Shown: piece by piece, positions 21,201 through 27,978 of the stretch | How positions within the stretch are numbered: position 1 is the first letter of the stretch | Layout: each line of letters starts with the position of its first letter | NCBI GenBank assembly: GCA_964247055.1 | Contig: OZ176054.1 | Coordinates: forward strand, 6,262,001 to 6,326,000 | Length of the DNA stretch: 64,000 nt | Direction of reading: 5' to 3' | DNA from: Paragordius varius | Lineage: Eukaryota > Nematomorpha | Notes under the pieces: generated by a model | What the model saw: only the letters and a program-made list of their open reading frames with translations | Told to the model about the DNA's origin: nothing | Database searches by the model: none | Translations under genes and position numbers: made by a program

Positions 21201-22282
21201 AACGGAAACCAAGCAAAAAGGTAGCGCGAAAATACAAAACGAAAATTATACATTGTTAAGATCGGGGAGAGATGACCAGAAATCTGAAGGCGTTGCAGTA
21301 TTAATAAAAAACAAATTAAATAAAAGTCTCATTAGTTATACACCATATACACCCAGAATCATGAGTATTAGGCTGAATGCCAAGCCACTTAAATTTAAAT
21401 ACATAGTAGTCTATGCTCCTACGTCAAACGCTCCCAAAGAAGACATAGAGGACTTTTATGCAACGTTGCAAATAGTTTTGGATGAAACGAAGAAAGGAGA
21501 TATGATTATCATAGGAGGGGATTGGAACAACAAAGTTGGTAGAGGTAGAGTAGATCAAATAGTCGGGCCATATGGATTGGGAGAACGAAATGAGGCCGGG
21601 GAAGCACTGATCAATTTTTGTCAAGAAAATGAGATGATGATAACCAACACATGGTTTCCACAACACAATAGGAGGTTATACACATGGACAAACGCTTCTA
21701 ATAACTTAAACCCTAAGTTTATTGTATGTAAAATGCAAATGACATATATTGTAAAGGTTTGACCTGCAATTTTTTTCAGTATCAAAATTTTAAGAAAATT
21801 ATTTTATCTCACCCTTAAACAATTCAAATCCACCCTCCAACAATTCAAATTCACCCTTGAACAATTCAAATTCACCCTAAAAATAAATTATGTGTTTTTT
21901 AACTAATATAACTCATTATTAATATGAAATATATGCTTATGGTATAGTTTATTATTTTTTCAGTAATATTTTAATTTAAAACAAAATTTTTATTTTTTAA
22001 AAATATATAAAATATAGGTAATTTTTAATCTTAAAAAACATATAATTTATTTGAGGGTGAATTTGAATCGTTCGAGGGTGAATTTGAATTGTTGGTGAAA
22101 TAGAATTATAAATGGTATATCTTTATATATAATTTTAACCATAATTGGAAAAAAAATAGAATATATAAACTCCCATATCCAAAGAATTTTATTATCTTGA
22201 TTATATCATAAGAATTACCTTGAGAAGTTACCAGAATGGCTTGTAAAATATGGAAAATGCATATCACAAAATACTTTGTCAT
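3206..22282 (-). CDS. Secreted multi-module protein, six four-exon cassettes with Thr-rich micro-exon linkers (unrecognised family)
   Basis: Thirty-eight exons can be placed on the minus strand, together 4140 nt (1380 codons), with matching phase at every junction and no stop. Order: signal-peptide exon, A1-A4, unit 1, A5-A6, unit 2, A7-A9, unit 3, A10-A11, unit 4, A12, unit 5, unit 6, A13. Each unit is exons B (phase 1 to 2), C (2 to 0), D (0 to 0) and E (0 to 1), so a unit plus its A linkers (1 to 1) can be duplicated without frame change. Modules are 173-197 residues and share one Cys in B, two in D and one in E, suggesting two disulfides. Linkers are Thr/Ser/Pro-rich, like mucin stalks, and potential N-glycosylation sites (NGT, NETL, NDTL) occur. 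The protein is therefore predicted to be extracellular. I do not recognise the module. The 3' end is not seen: the exon at 3206-3243 leaves in phase 0 with no partner found. Confidence 0.8.
3507..5065 (-). CDS. Cassette unit 6 (exons B, C, D, E)
   Basis: B 4975-5065 (SITVDICEKITETGWYNMRE), C 4680-4887 (PDKIFIQRRERDLIWSV, two Cys, EIVFVQRIFNTTNVTV), D 3742-3858 (LLICNFYFKND, LKCVSPITNHKN), E 3507-3666 (ATIRQMPTYVSISTGDKK, MIKRCDK). 576 nt = 192 codons. It follows unit 5 directly (5066-5133 is the intron) without a linker exon. The extra Cys pair in C is shared with unit 5, so these two form a subgroup. Confidence 0.7.
3859..4679. other. C6-D6 intron, 820 nt
   Basis: AT-rich intron sequence. 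I see no further exon, repeat or mobile element that I can name. Confidence 0.4.
5134..7550 (-). CDS. Cassette unit 5 (exons B, C, D, E)
   Basis: B 7457-7550 (RPEIDLCNLIPVSGSYNMKN), C 5957-6170 (PETVYIKRTYEGNLIWPIS, LNFVQNAF), D 5541-5660 (FYLRELNLKSSLDLEVCYMK, STICYIPKTDAKN), E 5134-5296 (ITIKQGENALSITTQ, ENIIKKCP). 591 nt = 197 codons. C has two extra Cys (TCPNATSALCQYE). The 294 nt C-D intron is almost wholly a MITE. The B-C intron (6171-7456) is 1.3 kb of AT-rich sequence. Confidence 0.7.
5674..5935. mobile_element. Tc1/mariner-like MITE filling the unit 5 C-D intron
   Basis: Left end TACAGTAAAATGAAATAATA with a TA border; a GTAAAAACATAAAG block recurs inverted at the right as TTAATGTTTTTACGTC. 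It matches the better copy at 44525-44813 (AAAAGAC blocks, same spacing) but is decayed, with a TA microsatellite in the middle. The host intron is 5661-5956. Confidence 0.55.
6171..7456. other. B5-C5 intron, 1.3 kb
   Basis: Mostly AT-rich, with a TA microsatellite at about 6990-7012. A plus-strand open frame at 7069-7425 (118 codons, starting at TTG) is hydrophobic but has no recognisable domain and lies wholly inside this intron; I do not call it a gene. Confidence 0.4.
6990..7012. repeat. (TA)n microsatellite
   Basis: About 11 uninterrupted TA units. Similar tracts lie at about 5812-5836, 11797-11828, 22914-22932, 24838-24866 and 49862-49880. Confidence 0.9.
7963..8013 (-). CDS. Linker exon A12
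   Basis: 51 nt, phase 1-1, encoding TPIPTFLPTTTSFTTT between units 4 and 5. A single linker here, against two to four upstream and none between units 5 and 6. Confidence 0.65.
8085..9412 (-). CDS. Cassette unit 4 (exons B, C, D, E)
   Basis: B 9328-9412 (PDICELVTSSGLYKIRDVLD), C 9012-9213 (PNEIELERKGERIIWVV, DEIVWLQNKYQRT), D 8690-8806 (LEFCRIQFQ, AICLIPSANARM), E 8085-8256 (VTYLFGSFEVSGNRHKFKII then FTDC). 576 nt = 192 codons. The start of E uses the acceptor before AACAAACTC because it alone restores phase 0. A hAT-type MITE lies in the D-E intron. Confidence 0.7.
8350..8621. mobile_element. hAT-type MITE
   Basis: Left end CTAGGGTTGTCTAACATGTG followed by GCCC; right end, read inverted, CAGGGGTGTTGACCAC and GGGCCGC. 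This CAGGGGTGTC..GGCCC pattern is the usual hAT non-autonomous terminus. It lies in the D4-E4 intron. I cannot see a clean 8 bp duplication. Confidence 0.6.
9492..9781 (-). CDS. Linker exons A10 and A11
   Basis: 9725-9781 (57 nt, TTTPLTSTTPTPTYSTNP) and 9492-9539 (48 nt, TGDSYTTEILTTTPA). Phase 1-1. The intron between them carries a 44 nt hairpin related to the foldback-element repeat at 12.4-13.8 kb. Confidence 0.65.
9615..9658. repeat. Hairpin related to the foldback-element repeat
   Basis: TTCCCAGTCACGAAG ... CGATTGGCTGGGAAAATG: inverted TTCCCAGTC motifs like the 21 bp unit of the element at 12385-13852, in the A10-A11 intron. Perhaps a solo relic of that element. Confidence 0.45.
9847..11007 (-). 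CDS. Cassette unit 3 (exons B, C, D, E)
   Basis: B 10926-11007 (EICITATVSGFYKIRSF), C 10654-10858 (EDEVYLQRD, LVYWPVSGEDIYLPV, IVWLKRFS, ends TVIESD), D 10088-10207 (LKIIVNDTLISPIELCVVDL, VICFIPNVSGNSL), E 9847-10009 (SMIEQKTEGVAI, YGDFKIVKKGKHNFKILLED then Cys-Trp-Pro). 570 nt = 190 codons. The best-kept partner of unit 2. Its B-C intron is only 67 nt. Confidence 0.8.
11084..11462 (-). CDS. Linker exons A7, A8, A9
   Basis: 11409-11462 (54 nt, TTTPLTSTTPTPTYTAQ), 11189-11236 (48 nt, ITQTTSAMGFNTTVQ) and 11084-11125 (42 nt, PTTSTAQISTIFV). All phase 1-1, joining units 2 and 3. A7 is nearly the same as A10 (TTTPLTSTTPTPTYS), confirming that unit and linker were copied together. Confidence 0.7.
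11623..15155 (-). CDS. Cassette unit 2 (exons B, C, D, E)
   Basis: B 15074-15155 (EICITATVSGFYRIRDF), C 14425-14647 (EDEIYLQRD, LVYWPVSGEDIYLP, WLKRFS, ends TVIESD), D 12118-12234 (LKMIVNETLVSPIELCVVDL, IVCFIPTVAGSQ), E 11623-11785 (SSIEQKSEGV, YGDFKIVKQGKHTFKILLED then Cys-Trp-Pro). 585 nt = 195 codons. Very close to unit 3, so these are recent duplicates. The C-D intron (12235-14424) was enlarged to 2.2 kb by a foldback element, and the acceptor of exon C lies 7 nt from a MITE end. Confidence 0.8.
12385..13852. mobile_element. Foldback element: ~0.45 kb inverted arms carrying 21 bp tandem repeats
   Basis: Left end ATATACCATTTCCCAGTCTA and right end, inverted, identical. Each arm holds an outer array of a 21 bp unit (AACGTTTTCCCAGTCAATCGA, with A/G and CAGTC/CAATC variants): about 9 copies at 12410-12595 and about 11 at 13590-13835. 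Each then has ~200 bp of unique sequence repeated inverted in the other arm (12595-12795 against 13385-13590). The ~590 bp between the arms holds a hAT-type MITE. Tandem repeats inside long inverted arms is the layout of Drosophila FB (MULE-related) foldback elements; the family match is by structure only. It sits in the C2-D2 intron of the cassette gene. Open frames over the arrays are by-products of the repeat. Confidence 0.75.
12945..13219. mobile_element. hAT-type MITE inside the foldback element
   Basis: Left end CAAGGGTGTCCAACTAAATG, right end inverted CAGGGGCCTAGCCTTC, with CGGGGCGC and GAACCGC sub-ends. It lies between the two arms and is absent from them, so it is either the original core or, more likely, a later insertion. 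Confidence 0.5.
14656..14900. mobile_element. Decayed Tc1/mariner-like MITE beside exon C2
   Basis: Left end TACAGTGTAAAAATTGAAAT TATAC, then GTAAAAAGTAAAAGAC, AAAAGACCATCATG; same family as 44525-44813 (TACAGTAAAAACTGAAATTA). The right end is poor. Read on the minus strand, the end of the MITE supplies the pyrimidine-rich run just before the acceptor of exon C2. Confidence 0.5.
15234..15839 (-). CDS. Linker exons A5 (27 nt micro-exon) and A6
   Basis: A5 is 15813-15839, only 27 nt, encoding ETTTSDPSQ; A6 is 15234-15275 (42 nt), encoding TTTPTMKTTSIFI. Both are phase 1-1 with clear acceptors and GTAT donors. They link units 1 and 2. Confidence 0.65.
15910..17632 (-). CDS. Cassette unit 1 (exons B, C, D, E)
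   Basis: B 17554-17632 (DVCNFIHYNGSYDIQLLLD), C 16681-16843, D 16170-16289 (Cys in MICQNTKD, TFCMF and KKCP), E 15910-16066 (ends IAACG). Total 519 nt = 173 codons, the shortest and most diverged of the six units. Its C exon shows only weak likeness to the others but keeps the 2-to-0 phase and ends in a Ser-Asn-like donor context as they do. D has three Cys rather than two. The B-C and C-D introns are 710 and 391 nt. Confidence 0.65.
16844..17553. other. B1-C1 intron
   Basis: 710 nt of AT-rich intron, no repeat or exon recognised. Confidence 0.4.
17884..18217. mobile_element. hAT-type MITE remnant
   Basis: Right end, inverted, CCAGTGCCCTTCGAGACTTT with TGCGACCCGC; left end CCGGTGGACACTTCATAAAT; inner GCGGGTTGC and GGCAGGCCGC motifs. 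Flanked on both sides by TTTAA. In the A4-B1 intron. Confidence 0.5.
18573..20071 (-). CDS. Four Thr/Pro-rich linker exons A1-A4
   Basis: Exons 20012-20071 (60 nt), 19323-19385 (63), 19136-19198 (63) and 18573-18638 (66) are all multiples of three and all phase 1-1. They are diverged copies of one 20-22 codon exon: ETSEITSTLPPTTIETIPTM, then VSVEDITTTLPTTTIDTIPT, VSTEEITSTAPTTTIETIPT and VSTEDITSTVPTTTIETIPT. Each has its own AG acceptor and GT donor. Together they make an ~84-residue mucin-like stalk directly after the signal peptide. They arose by tandem exon duplication. Confidence 0.8.
18757..19020. mobile_element. Decayed copy of the 44.5 kb MITE family
   Basis: ACAGTGAAAATTGATAATTG, then AAAATGTAAAAACTAAAAGAC and AAAAACAACCATAT, followed by an inverted ATCATGGTTTG / GGCAGTC region. 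Same block order as 44525-44813 but heavily diverged. Between A4 and A3. Confidence 0.4.
21010..21770 (+). mobile_element. RTE-like LINE fragment: 5' part with endonuclease only
   Basis: A leader with GAAGGCAATGGCAAACCACC leads to ATG 21085 and an open 225-codon frame: KVGCWNVRSL, LGLTETKQKG, GVAVLIKN, VVYAPTS, GGDWNNKVGRG, TNTWFPQHNRRLYTWTNAS, the N-terminal part of an apurinic-type (APE) LINE endonuclease. It stops shortly after the conserved YTWTN block, before the catalytic SDH region, and no reverse transcriptase follows. It lies antisense in the first intron of the cassette gene. LINE copies usually lose the 5' end, so a copy that keeps only the 5' end is odd. Confidence 0.8.
21797..22097. 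repeat. ~300 bp inverted-repeat element with short tandem ends
   Basis: The left side has three copies of CAATTCAAATTCACCCTT (with variants); the right side has two inverted copies (GAGGGTGAATTTGAATTGTT). The inner parts (ATAAATTATGTGTTTTTTAA / TTAAAAAACATATAATTTAT) also pair. A second, smaller foldback-type or MITE structure with tandem repeats in its arms, joined to the 3' edge of the LINE fragment. Confidence 0.65.
22219..22282 (-). CDS. Signal-peptide exon of the cassette gene
   Basis: ATG at 22282 opens MTKYFVICIFHILQAILVTSQ: a Lys-bearing start, a hydrophobic core and a small/polar end, typical of a signal peptide. The exon ends at CAAG before GTAATT and leaves in phase 1, the phase every A exon enters in. 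A GTG two codons upstream is less likely as a start. The first intron (20072-22218) is 2.1 kb and contains a LINE piece and a foldback element. Confidence 0.7.
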
Positions 22283-24833
22283 TTTCACCGTCGTAAAAAA
22301 ATTATGTTAAAATTGGGAAATGAAACTTAATACTACTAAAAAGTTACGCTTTAAATAATTCAACTTGACCAATGATACGTCCTTGTGCTCATTTGATTCC
22401 ATACTTTTATAATTATATATGTAAAACAAATAGTAGATTGAGATTTGATACACGACCTCAATTAAAGTTACTAGCTTGCTTGACCATTATGGTCAAGCAA
22501 ATATTTACCCTTTTTTATTGAATAAACTAGTCATTTTATATACGTGTAAGACTTATTTTATTAAATGACCTACCCTGCCCCAATAATACGAAGGGTGTGT
22601 TGGTTGTGAAGTATTGAATAATTATAGATAATATGATATTTATGATAATAACTTGTAAAACTAAAATTCTATTTGGTTAATACACTATGGAACTCAATCA
22701 GTTTCGAGCAAACTCAAAAGAACCAATGTCAAAATTCACTAAAAATCATAAAATTGGTGGATTATTTTTTGACAATTATTTTGCTAGATTATAGGATTCA
22801 AAACGATAAAATGAGACCTTCACGCCAGAAGAAATGTTGTTTTATTTAAGTCTCCTTATATTATTGCAAAACCTATTGAGCGATAAAAATTATAAATACA
22901 TGCTAATATTAAATATATATATATATATATATAATGTATGAAAAACGACAAAGCTTTTATAAAAATCAGACGAATTTATATTGGGTAATGAGACAGATGA
23001 CTGCTTTTATCATTTCAAAAATAATTTATTATGCAAATTCAATTTAATTTGTAATACTTGATAATTTTATCGGCATTTATGGAGTATATAATTTACACAT
23101 TTTTATACAACCTCGTTATATGAAAGTTAGATTGAAATGCCTTTTTACAAAAGCTTGACATTATATGGTACTATAGATTTAAATCACATGTTACGCATTA
23201 TATCCTTAAAAATTTATCTGATGAATAATTATTAATATTTATTTGGCACAATCGTGGCATTATGACGGCACCAAAGCATTTTAGCGATTTTCGCCTGTTT
23301 TTTAAACAATGCCAAAAAATCCAAAAATTAACATGTAATTTGGTTAAGCTTTTTCTAAAAATTTAATACAATAGTTGAATGTGACCGATTTTGATTTTTG
23401 GTTATGGAAATAAGGAGATATTTTTTATAAGCTTAATGCATGTTATCTTTATTGGATAAAATCAAGGGAGGATTTATTTTATGTCACGATTCAAAGATAT
23501 TTTTTATAAATACCAGTTCAAAATTTTTTGGGCTAAAGTTTTTGTCTGCGGTTTATGTTCCAGTATTTAATTGCAGGTTCGGTTACTTTTCTGATCAAAT
23601 GGTTTTAAATTCGGTTTAATCTCATATTTACCAATAATCTATTGTTTTATATATGAATATTATGACTTGATTGTGATCCATAAAAATTATATAGATCCTA
23701 TTTTTTCCAAATTAAATAAATTATCAAATAAAATTACGATTGGGTGGGATTATATATGAAAATAGGAGGAATAATAAAAAATAAATGTTTGAAACGGTGT
23801 TCATAAACTTTAACGAAATATTTTTTGGTTTTAAAGATTCTAAAATTCCGGAGTTTTCACGAAATGTTTTTGTGCGCTTCTCTTCAAATTCTATTTTATA
23901 TATAATTCAAATTTTATTTTTTAATAACTTTATTTGTTTGTTTATAGCAGTGGCACCAAAATTGTTTTAGCCCGAGTAAAATTTTTTTCTGCCTCAAAGG
24001 CCATGCATCACATAATACCCGATAAATATTTCATAACTGTTTGACTCCTTTGCATACTTTAGATAAATACATTAAATAATTGAACAAATAATTTAGGTCT
24101 TAAAAAAGCACTTTTAGGGCCGCATACGGCCGTTAGGCCGCAGTTTACATTGGATTATTTTCGAGTCAAAATATATTTTAACTGTCAAAAAAAGATTAAA
24201 TGGTTTACATGAAATTTACACATGCTATTGAATGCATAATTTTAAAATGAAAAAGAAACCAAAGGTTTTCACATCATTACGGAAACCAGATAGGGTGGAT
24301 TACTTGTAATGAGATCAGGTTGATTTCAATTAAACTGTTGAAAACATAATGATAAGAGCAAATATACATGACCACTCATAAATGGACACATTTACAAACT
24401 TGTAAAGAGATAAAATAAATATTGTTAGCAAAAGAGGAATTTACTCCATTATATAAATTTAAACAAAAACTAAACCCATAACTTCTTCGTAATTTAGGGT
24501 TCGCGTAAAACTTAGGATTTCAATCCGATTGAAGAAATAATTATTTTTTTAACAAATTATACAGCTAAAATGGCAGTTAACTTATGTCAATACTCAATAA
24601 ATTCGAAACACTTGCAATACCTTGCCAAATAGCTTGAATGCTATACTGCGGAACCAAGCTGTGAAATTAAATGACCGTATAAAATTGGATAATGATGAAA
24701 ATCACAACTCCAAGATAAAAATTTATTTATTGATTTATAATTAAAAAATATTTTATACATGATTTGGTTTCAGGATATATTTAATTTGGACAAATATAAT
24801 TAATTTAAATATAGCTAAAAAAATCTAAAAATT

Positions 24834-24869
<36 letters not shown>

Positions 24870-24912
24870 TAAATAAATATATTTAAAAAATAATTAATGA
24901 TTGCGATAGCAA
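22283..24912. other. Intergenic: promoter side of the cassette gene, 3' side of TMEM104
   Basis: Upstream of the signal-peptide exon. No coding frame with support (open frame 23785-23970 is AT-driven). Contains a hAT-type MITE at 23948-24153 and a TA microsatellite at 24838-24866. Confidence 0.5.
23948..24153. mobile_element. hAT-type MITE
   Basis: Left end CAGTGGCACCAAAATTG with TTAGCCCGAG; right part GGGCCGC, ACGGCCGTTAGGCCGCAG, TTTACATTGG. Fits the CAGTGG..GGCCGC pattern of hAT MITEs. Confidence 0.5.
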
Positions 24913-27900
24913 TTAATTAAAAATATGGACTGTCATAAGACATACACATACGGCGGACCAAGCCAACGTTAAAAATACGTAAGCGTTTGACTGGAAAGGT
25001 AAATGTTTAAAAAATGTTTGCAATAATTTTTTTTGTTCATTAATATCTTCCTCAACATTAAACATATCATCTTCAGAATGATCAGATTTTATATTTTTAT
25101 CATTATTTATAAAGGGATTCTTTAAAATTGTCGTAATATTTTGAGTTCTTTTACGCGCAGACATGACTAAAAGAGCAGGGAACAAACTTTGAATAGCTAA
25201 GCCAGGAAAAGCTCCTGTAAGCATAACTATTTGATTGAGTTTGTGAGGAAACCACCAAGCTATACAACTAGGTACAATTAAAATAATTACGACTAAAGCA
25301 AATTGTTTCCAAATAATGGTATGGCGTGTTTGAGGAGTCGGCATAATGCTTGAATTGGCATTTTCATTGTCTATAAAATAGAGTAATTTTAATCATGTGA
25401 ACTAATTTTATTTTCGAATCCATATACAATAAAAAGTAAATTATAAAAAGGCAAACAAGATAAACAAATATTTTCTTGTAAAAAAACAATATTCTTTGAT
25501 CTTTTATATGCAAATGAGAAACATAAAAGGAGGTGTGATCACAATTTCCATTTCTATTCCATATTTTTCAACGCACCAATAGGGGTTACATAAAAATCAA
25601 AATTTTATTTATAAAAATATTTGTTGGTTACTTTTTACGTTTCGTTTTTCATAATTTTAACTCAAAATCTATTACGTTTAATATGTATACCATTCCCGAT
25701 AGCTTCATAGGTTGTGCTGCTTGAAAATAGGTGTGAAAGTGCATTCGTAATATTGTTCCGCAAAGTTATAGTTAGAATGGGAAAATTCGTAGCTAATGGG
25801 AAAACTGGAAAAATAGCCAAAAAAAATCCAAATACATTTTTTACATTTACATTCTTATTGTACGAGATATTGTTTTTATAATAATGCATATGTTGCGTGG
25901 AATTAACAGAATTATTATTATTAATATTATCAATAAAATTTAACGTATAAAGATCCTTGATATCATTGGGGTTCGGGAAAGCAAAATATGCCAATTGACA
26001 TAAGATTATATAAAATACGAGTATTACACTGTACACTATGGTAAATAAAGTAAAGGGTGTAAAAAGTTTGGTTTGGCTGGCATTAGAGTGTAAATCATTT
26101 GGAGAGTCTGTTTGTGTTAATAATGGTTCTTCCTGCAAATTATCACGGTCAATAGAAACCGGTCTTATTCTATGGTAACAATCTATAATTTATAAATGCA
26201 TTTTCTAGCATATTATTTAATATATTGTTAGTTTTATACTGATACAAGACTAAATTAAAATATATATGGCAATATAGCGATTTTTAAAAAAATATTTTAT
26301 TGAATATATTTAGGCAAAATAAGGAATCATTATTTTATATAATCATTATTTAATACTTTGAATATTAACATTCAAACATCTACTAAATTTTACAAAAAAT
26401 TTCTCGACTTGTAAAGTGCTCTGTGATATGTTTTGTGTTAAAGTTATTGATTATATCACTGGTTCTTTATATATTTAGGCATATTGCCGAAAACAACTAA
26501 ATTATTTATTATCTATTTGTTAATTTAATTTATTGCTACTTGTGAAATATACATTATTATGAAAATATGAATAATTTGTTACTTTTTACGCACGACAATA
26601 GACGTTTAAGCTTTTTATGTTGATGCCTGTTTGTATATTGTGTCGTTTTCATTACTGTAACAAGCGAAGGTATCGAATGGTGACACATAAAAGAATATAT
26701 CGCGACACCAAATAATGAAGGGAGGTAAGAAAAGTTCCAAAACGTAAAGTCTTTTGTTTCTAACAGTGATTCTCGGTATGTTTTTGATAATGGTCCTTTA
26801 GAATTTTGTACTATTTTTGCGATCGACAGCCCAAATAATAAGATAATGGCTAAAAACGGTTATATATTATAACATTTTACCTGCCCAGCGCATCATAATC
26901 GTAAACAACTGTAAATATTTGGTTTTTTCAATGTTGGAAAGACAAAATGGTAAGGCTAACACTATAAAGCTAACCTAAGAAATCAAGATAAAAAACCTAC
27001 CAAGTATATATGGTACATATAGGGAACTAATTCGGGTTTGTTAAAGCACGATGTAATATTATTTTTTTGATGGCTAAAAAACAAGTGAAAAGATAAATTT
27101 TTTATCAAATAAAAAATTAGTGCTGTGTCATTAGAAAATCTATCAGACCATAAATATCCTAACAGTATTATATAGAATATCCCATTTTTTGGGGAAAATA
27201 GGTAATATATTGGAAAAGAGTATATATTTTGTGATTGTCAATTATTGTGTTTTTATTTATATTAAAAGTTTTTCTTTAAATACAAGTTATATGTAAATTT
27301 TTAGGTGGATTCACAAAAAATTGTTATTGTTTTAAATGATATAAAAAAATTATCGTGGTGACATGTATGAATTAAAAGTGAATTGAAATATATTCCATCA
27401 TTTTTTCCAAAAATTTCTATTACCAGGATATGTCTGTTAATGTATTGGCGATCGCAATAGAATAAATTGATAAATCTCCAATTAAATACAGAAATAAGAC
27501 GGAATAAAATATGTAAACACCAATAGAACCATATAAAAGTGATGCCATTTTTCCCTATATAATTAAATTAAATATACCATTTCTATTTTGTCGTTTGAAT
27601 TTAAATTCAAATCCTTAAAAGAAAATATGTTGCCTAATTTTTCGATCTATGTACACATTAAAAAATTATAAACTTTTAATAGATAAAGAGTTTCTGTCAT
27701 AAAACATGCTGTTACATAGCTATATATTAGAAAAGCACGATACCTAAAAAATCCTATAATAATTAATCCAATGGTTCCCAAAAAAACACCGGCAAACGCG
27801 AATGATTTGGGAATAGTAAAAGTTCCTGTGCCGACAATAAGATTAAAAACAAACACGAAAGATATCTGAATAATAAATAAATTTATAAATAATCCTACCA

Positions 27901-27928
27901 AATGCCTCGCCCAACCGTGTTTTTCCAT
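24913..27928 (-). CDS. TMEM104: TMEM104 homologue, amino-acid-transporter-like membrane protein
   Basis: Multi-pass protein of the APC/AAAP transporter fold; TMEM104 itself has no firm substrate. Exons: 27899-27928, 27744-27865, 27674-27719, 27424-27554, 26881-26974, 26590-26849, 25691-26132, 24913-25370 (TAA). Family blocks in order: FVFNLIVGTGTFTIPKSFAF, GVYIFYSVLFLYLIGDLSIY, SNIEKTKYLQLF..MRWAG, SLFGVAIYSFMCHHSIPSLV, DLYTLNF, FPVFPLATNFPILTITLRNN, MLTGAFPGLAIQSLFPALLV. The first two introns are 33 and 24 nt; both are multiples of three or are bridged so the raw frame stays open, and removing the second restores GFF-SYVTA as in the family. Exon 4 leaves in phase 2 and exon 5 enters in phase 0, and ~40 residues of the family are missing there, so one exon between 26975 and 27423 was not found. 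Head-to-head with cyclin K. Confidence 0.88.
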
Positions 27929-27978
27929 TACTAATCATACATTTTATCACATGGGAATATAAATTTTTAAAAACTTGG
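27929..27978. promoter_or_regulatory. 50 bp divergent spacer between TMEM104 and cyclin K start codons
   Basis: All the sequence between the two ATGs. It holds a TATAAAT at about 27957-27963 but no room for two conventional promoters plus 5' UTRs; transcription must start very near or inside the partner gene, or the two share a bidirectional promoter. Confidence 0.55.
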
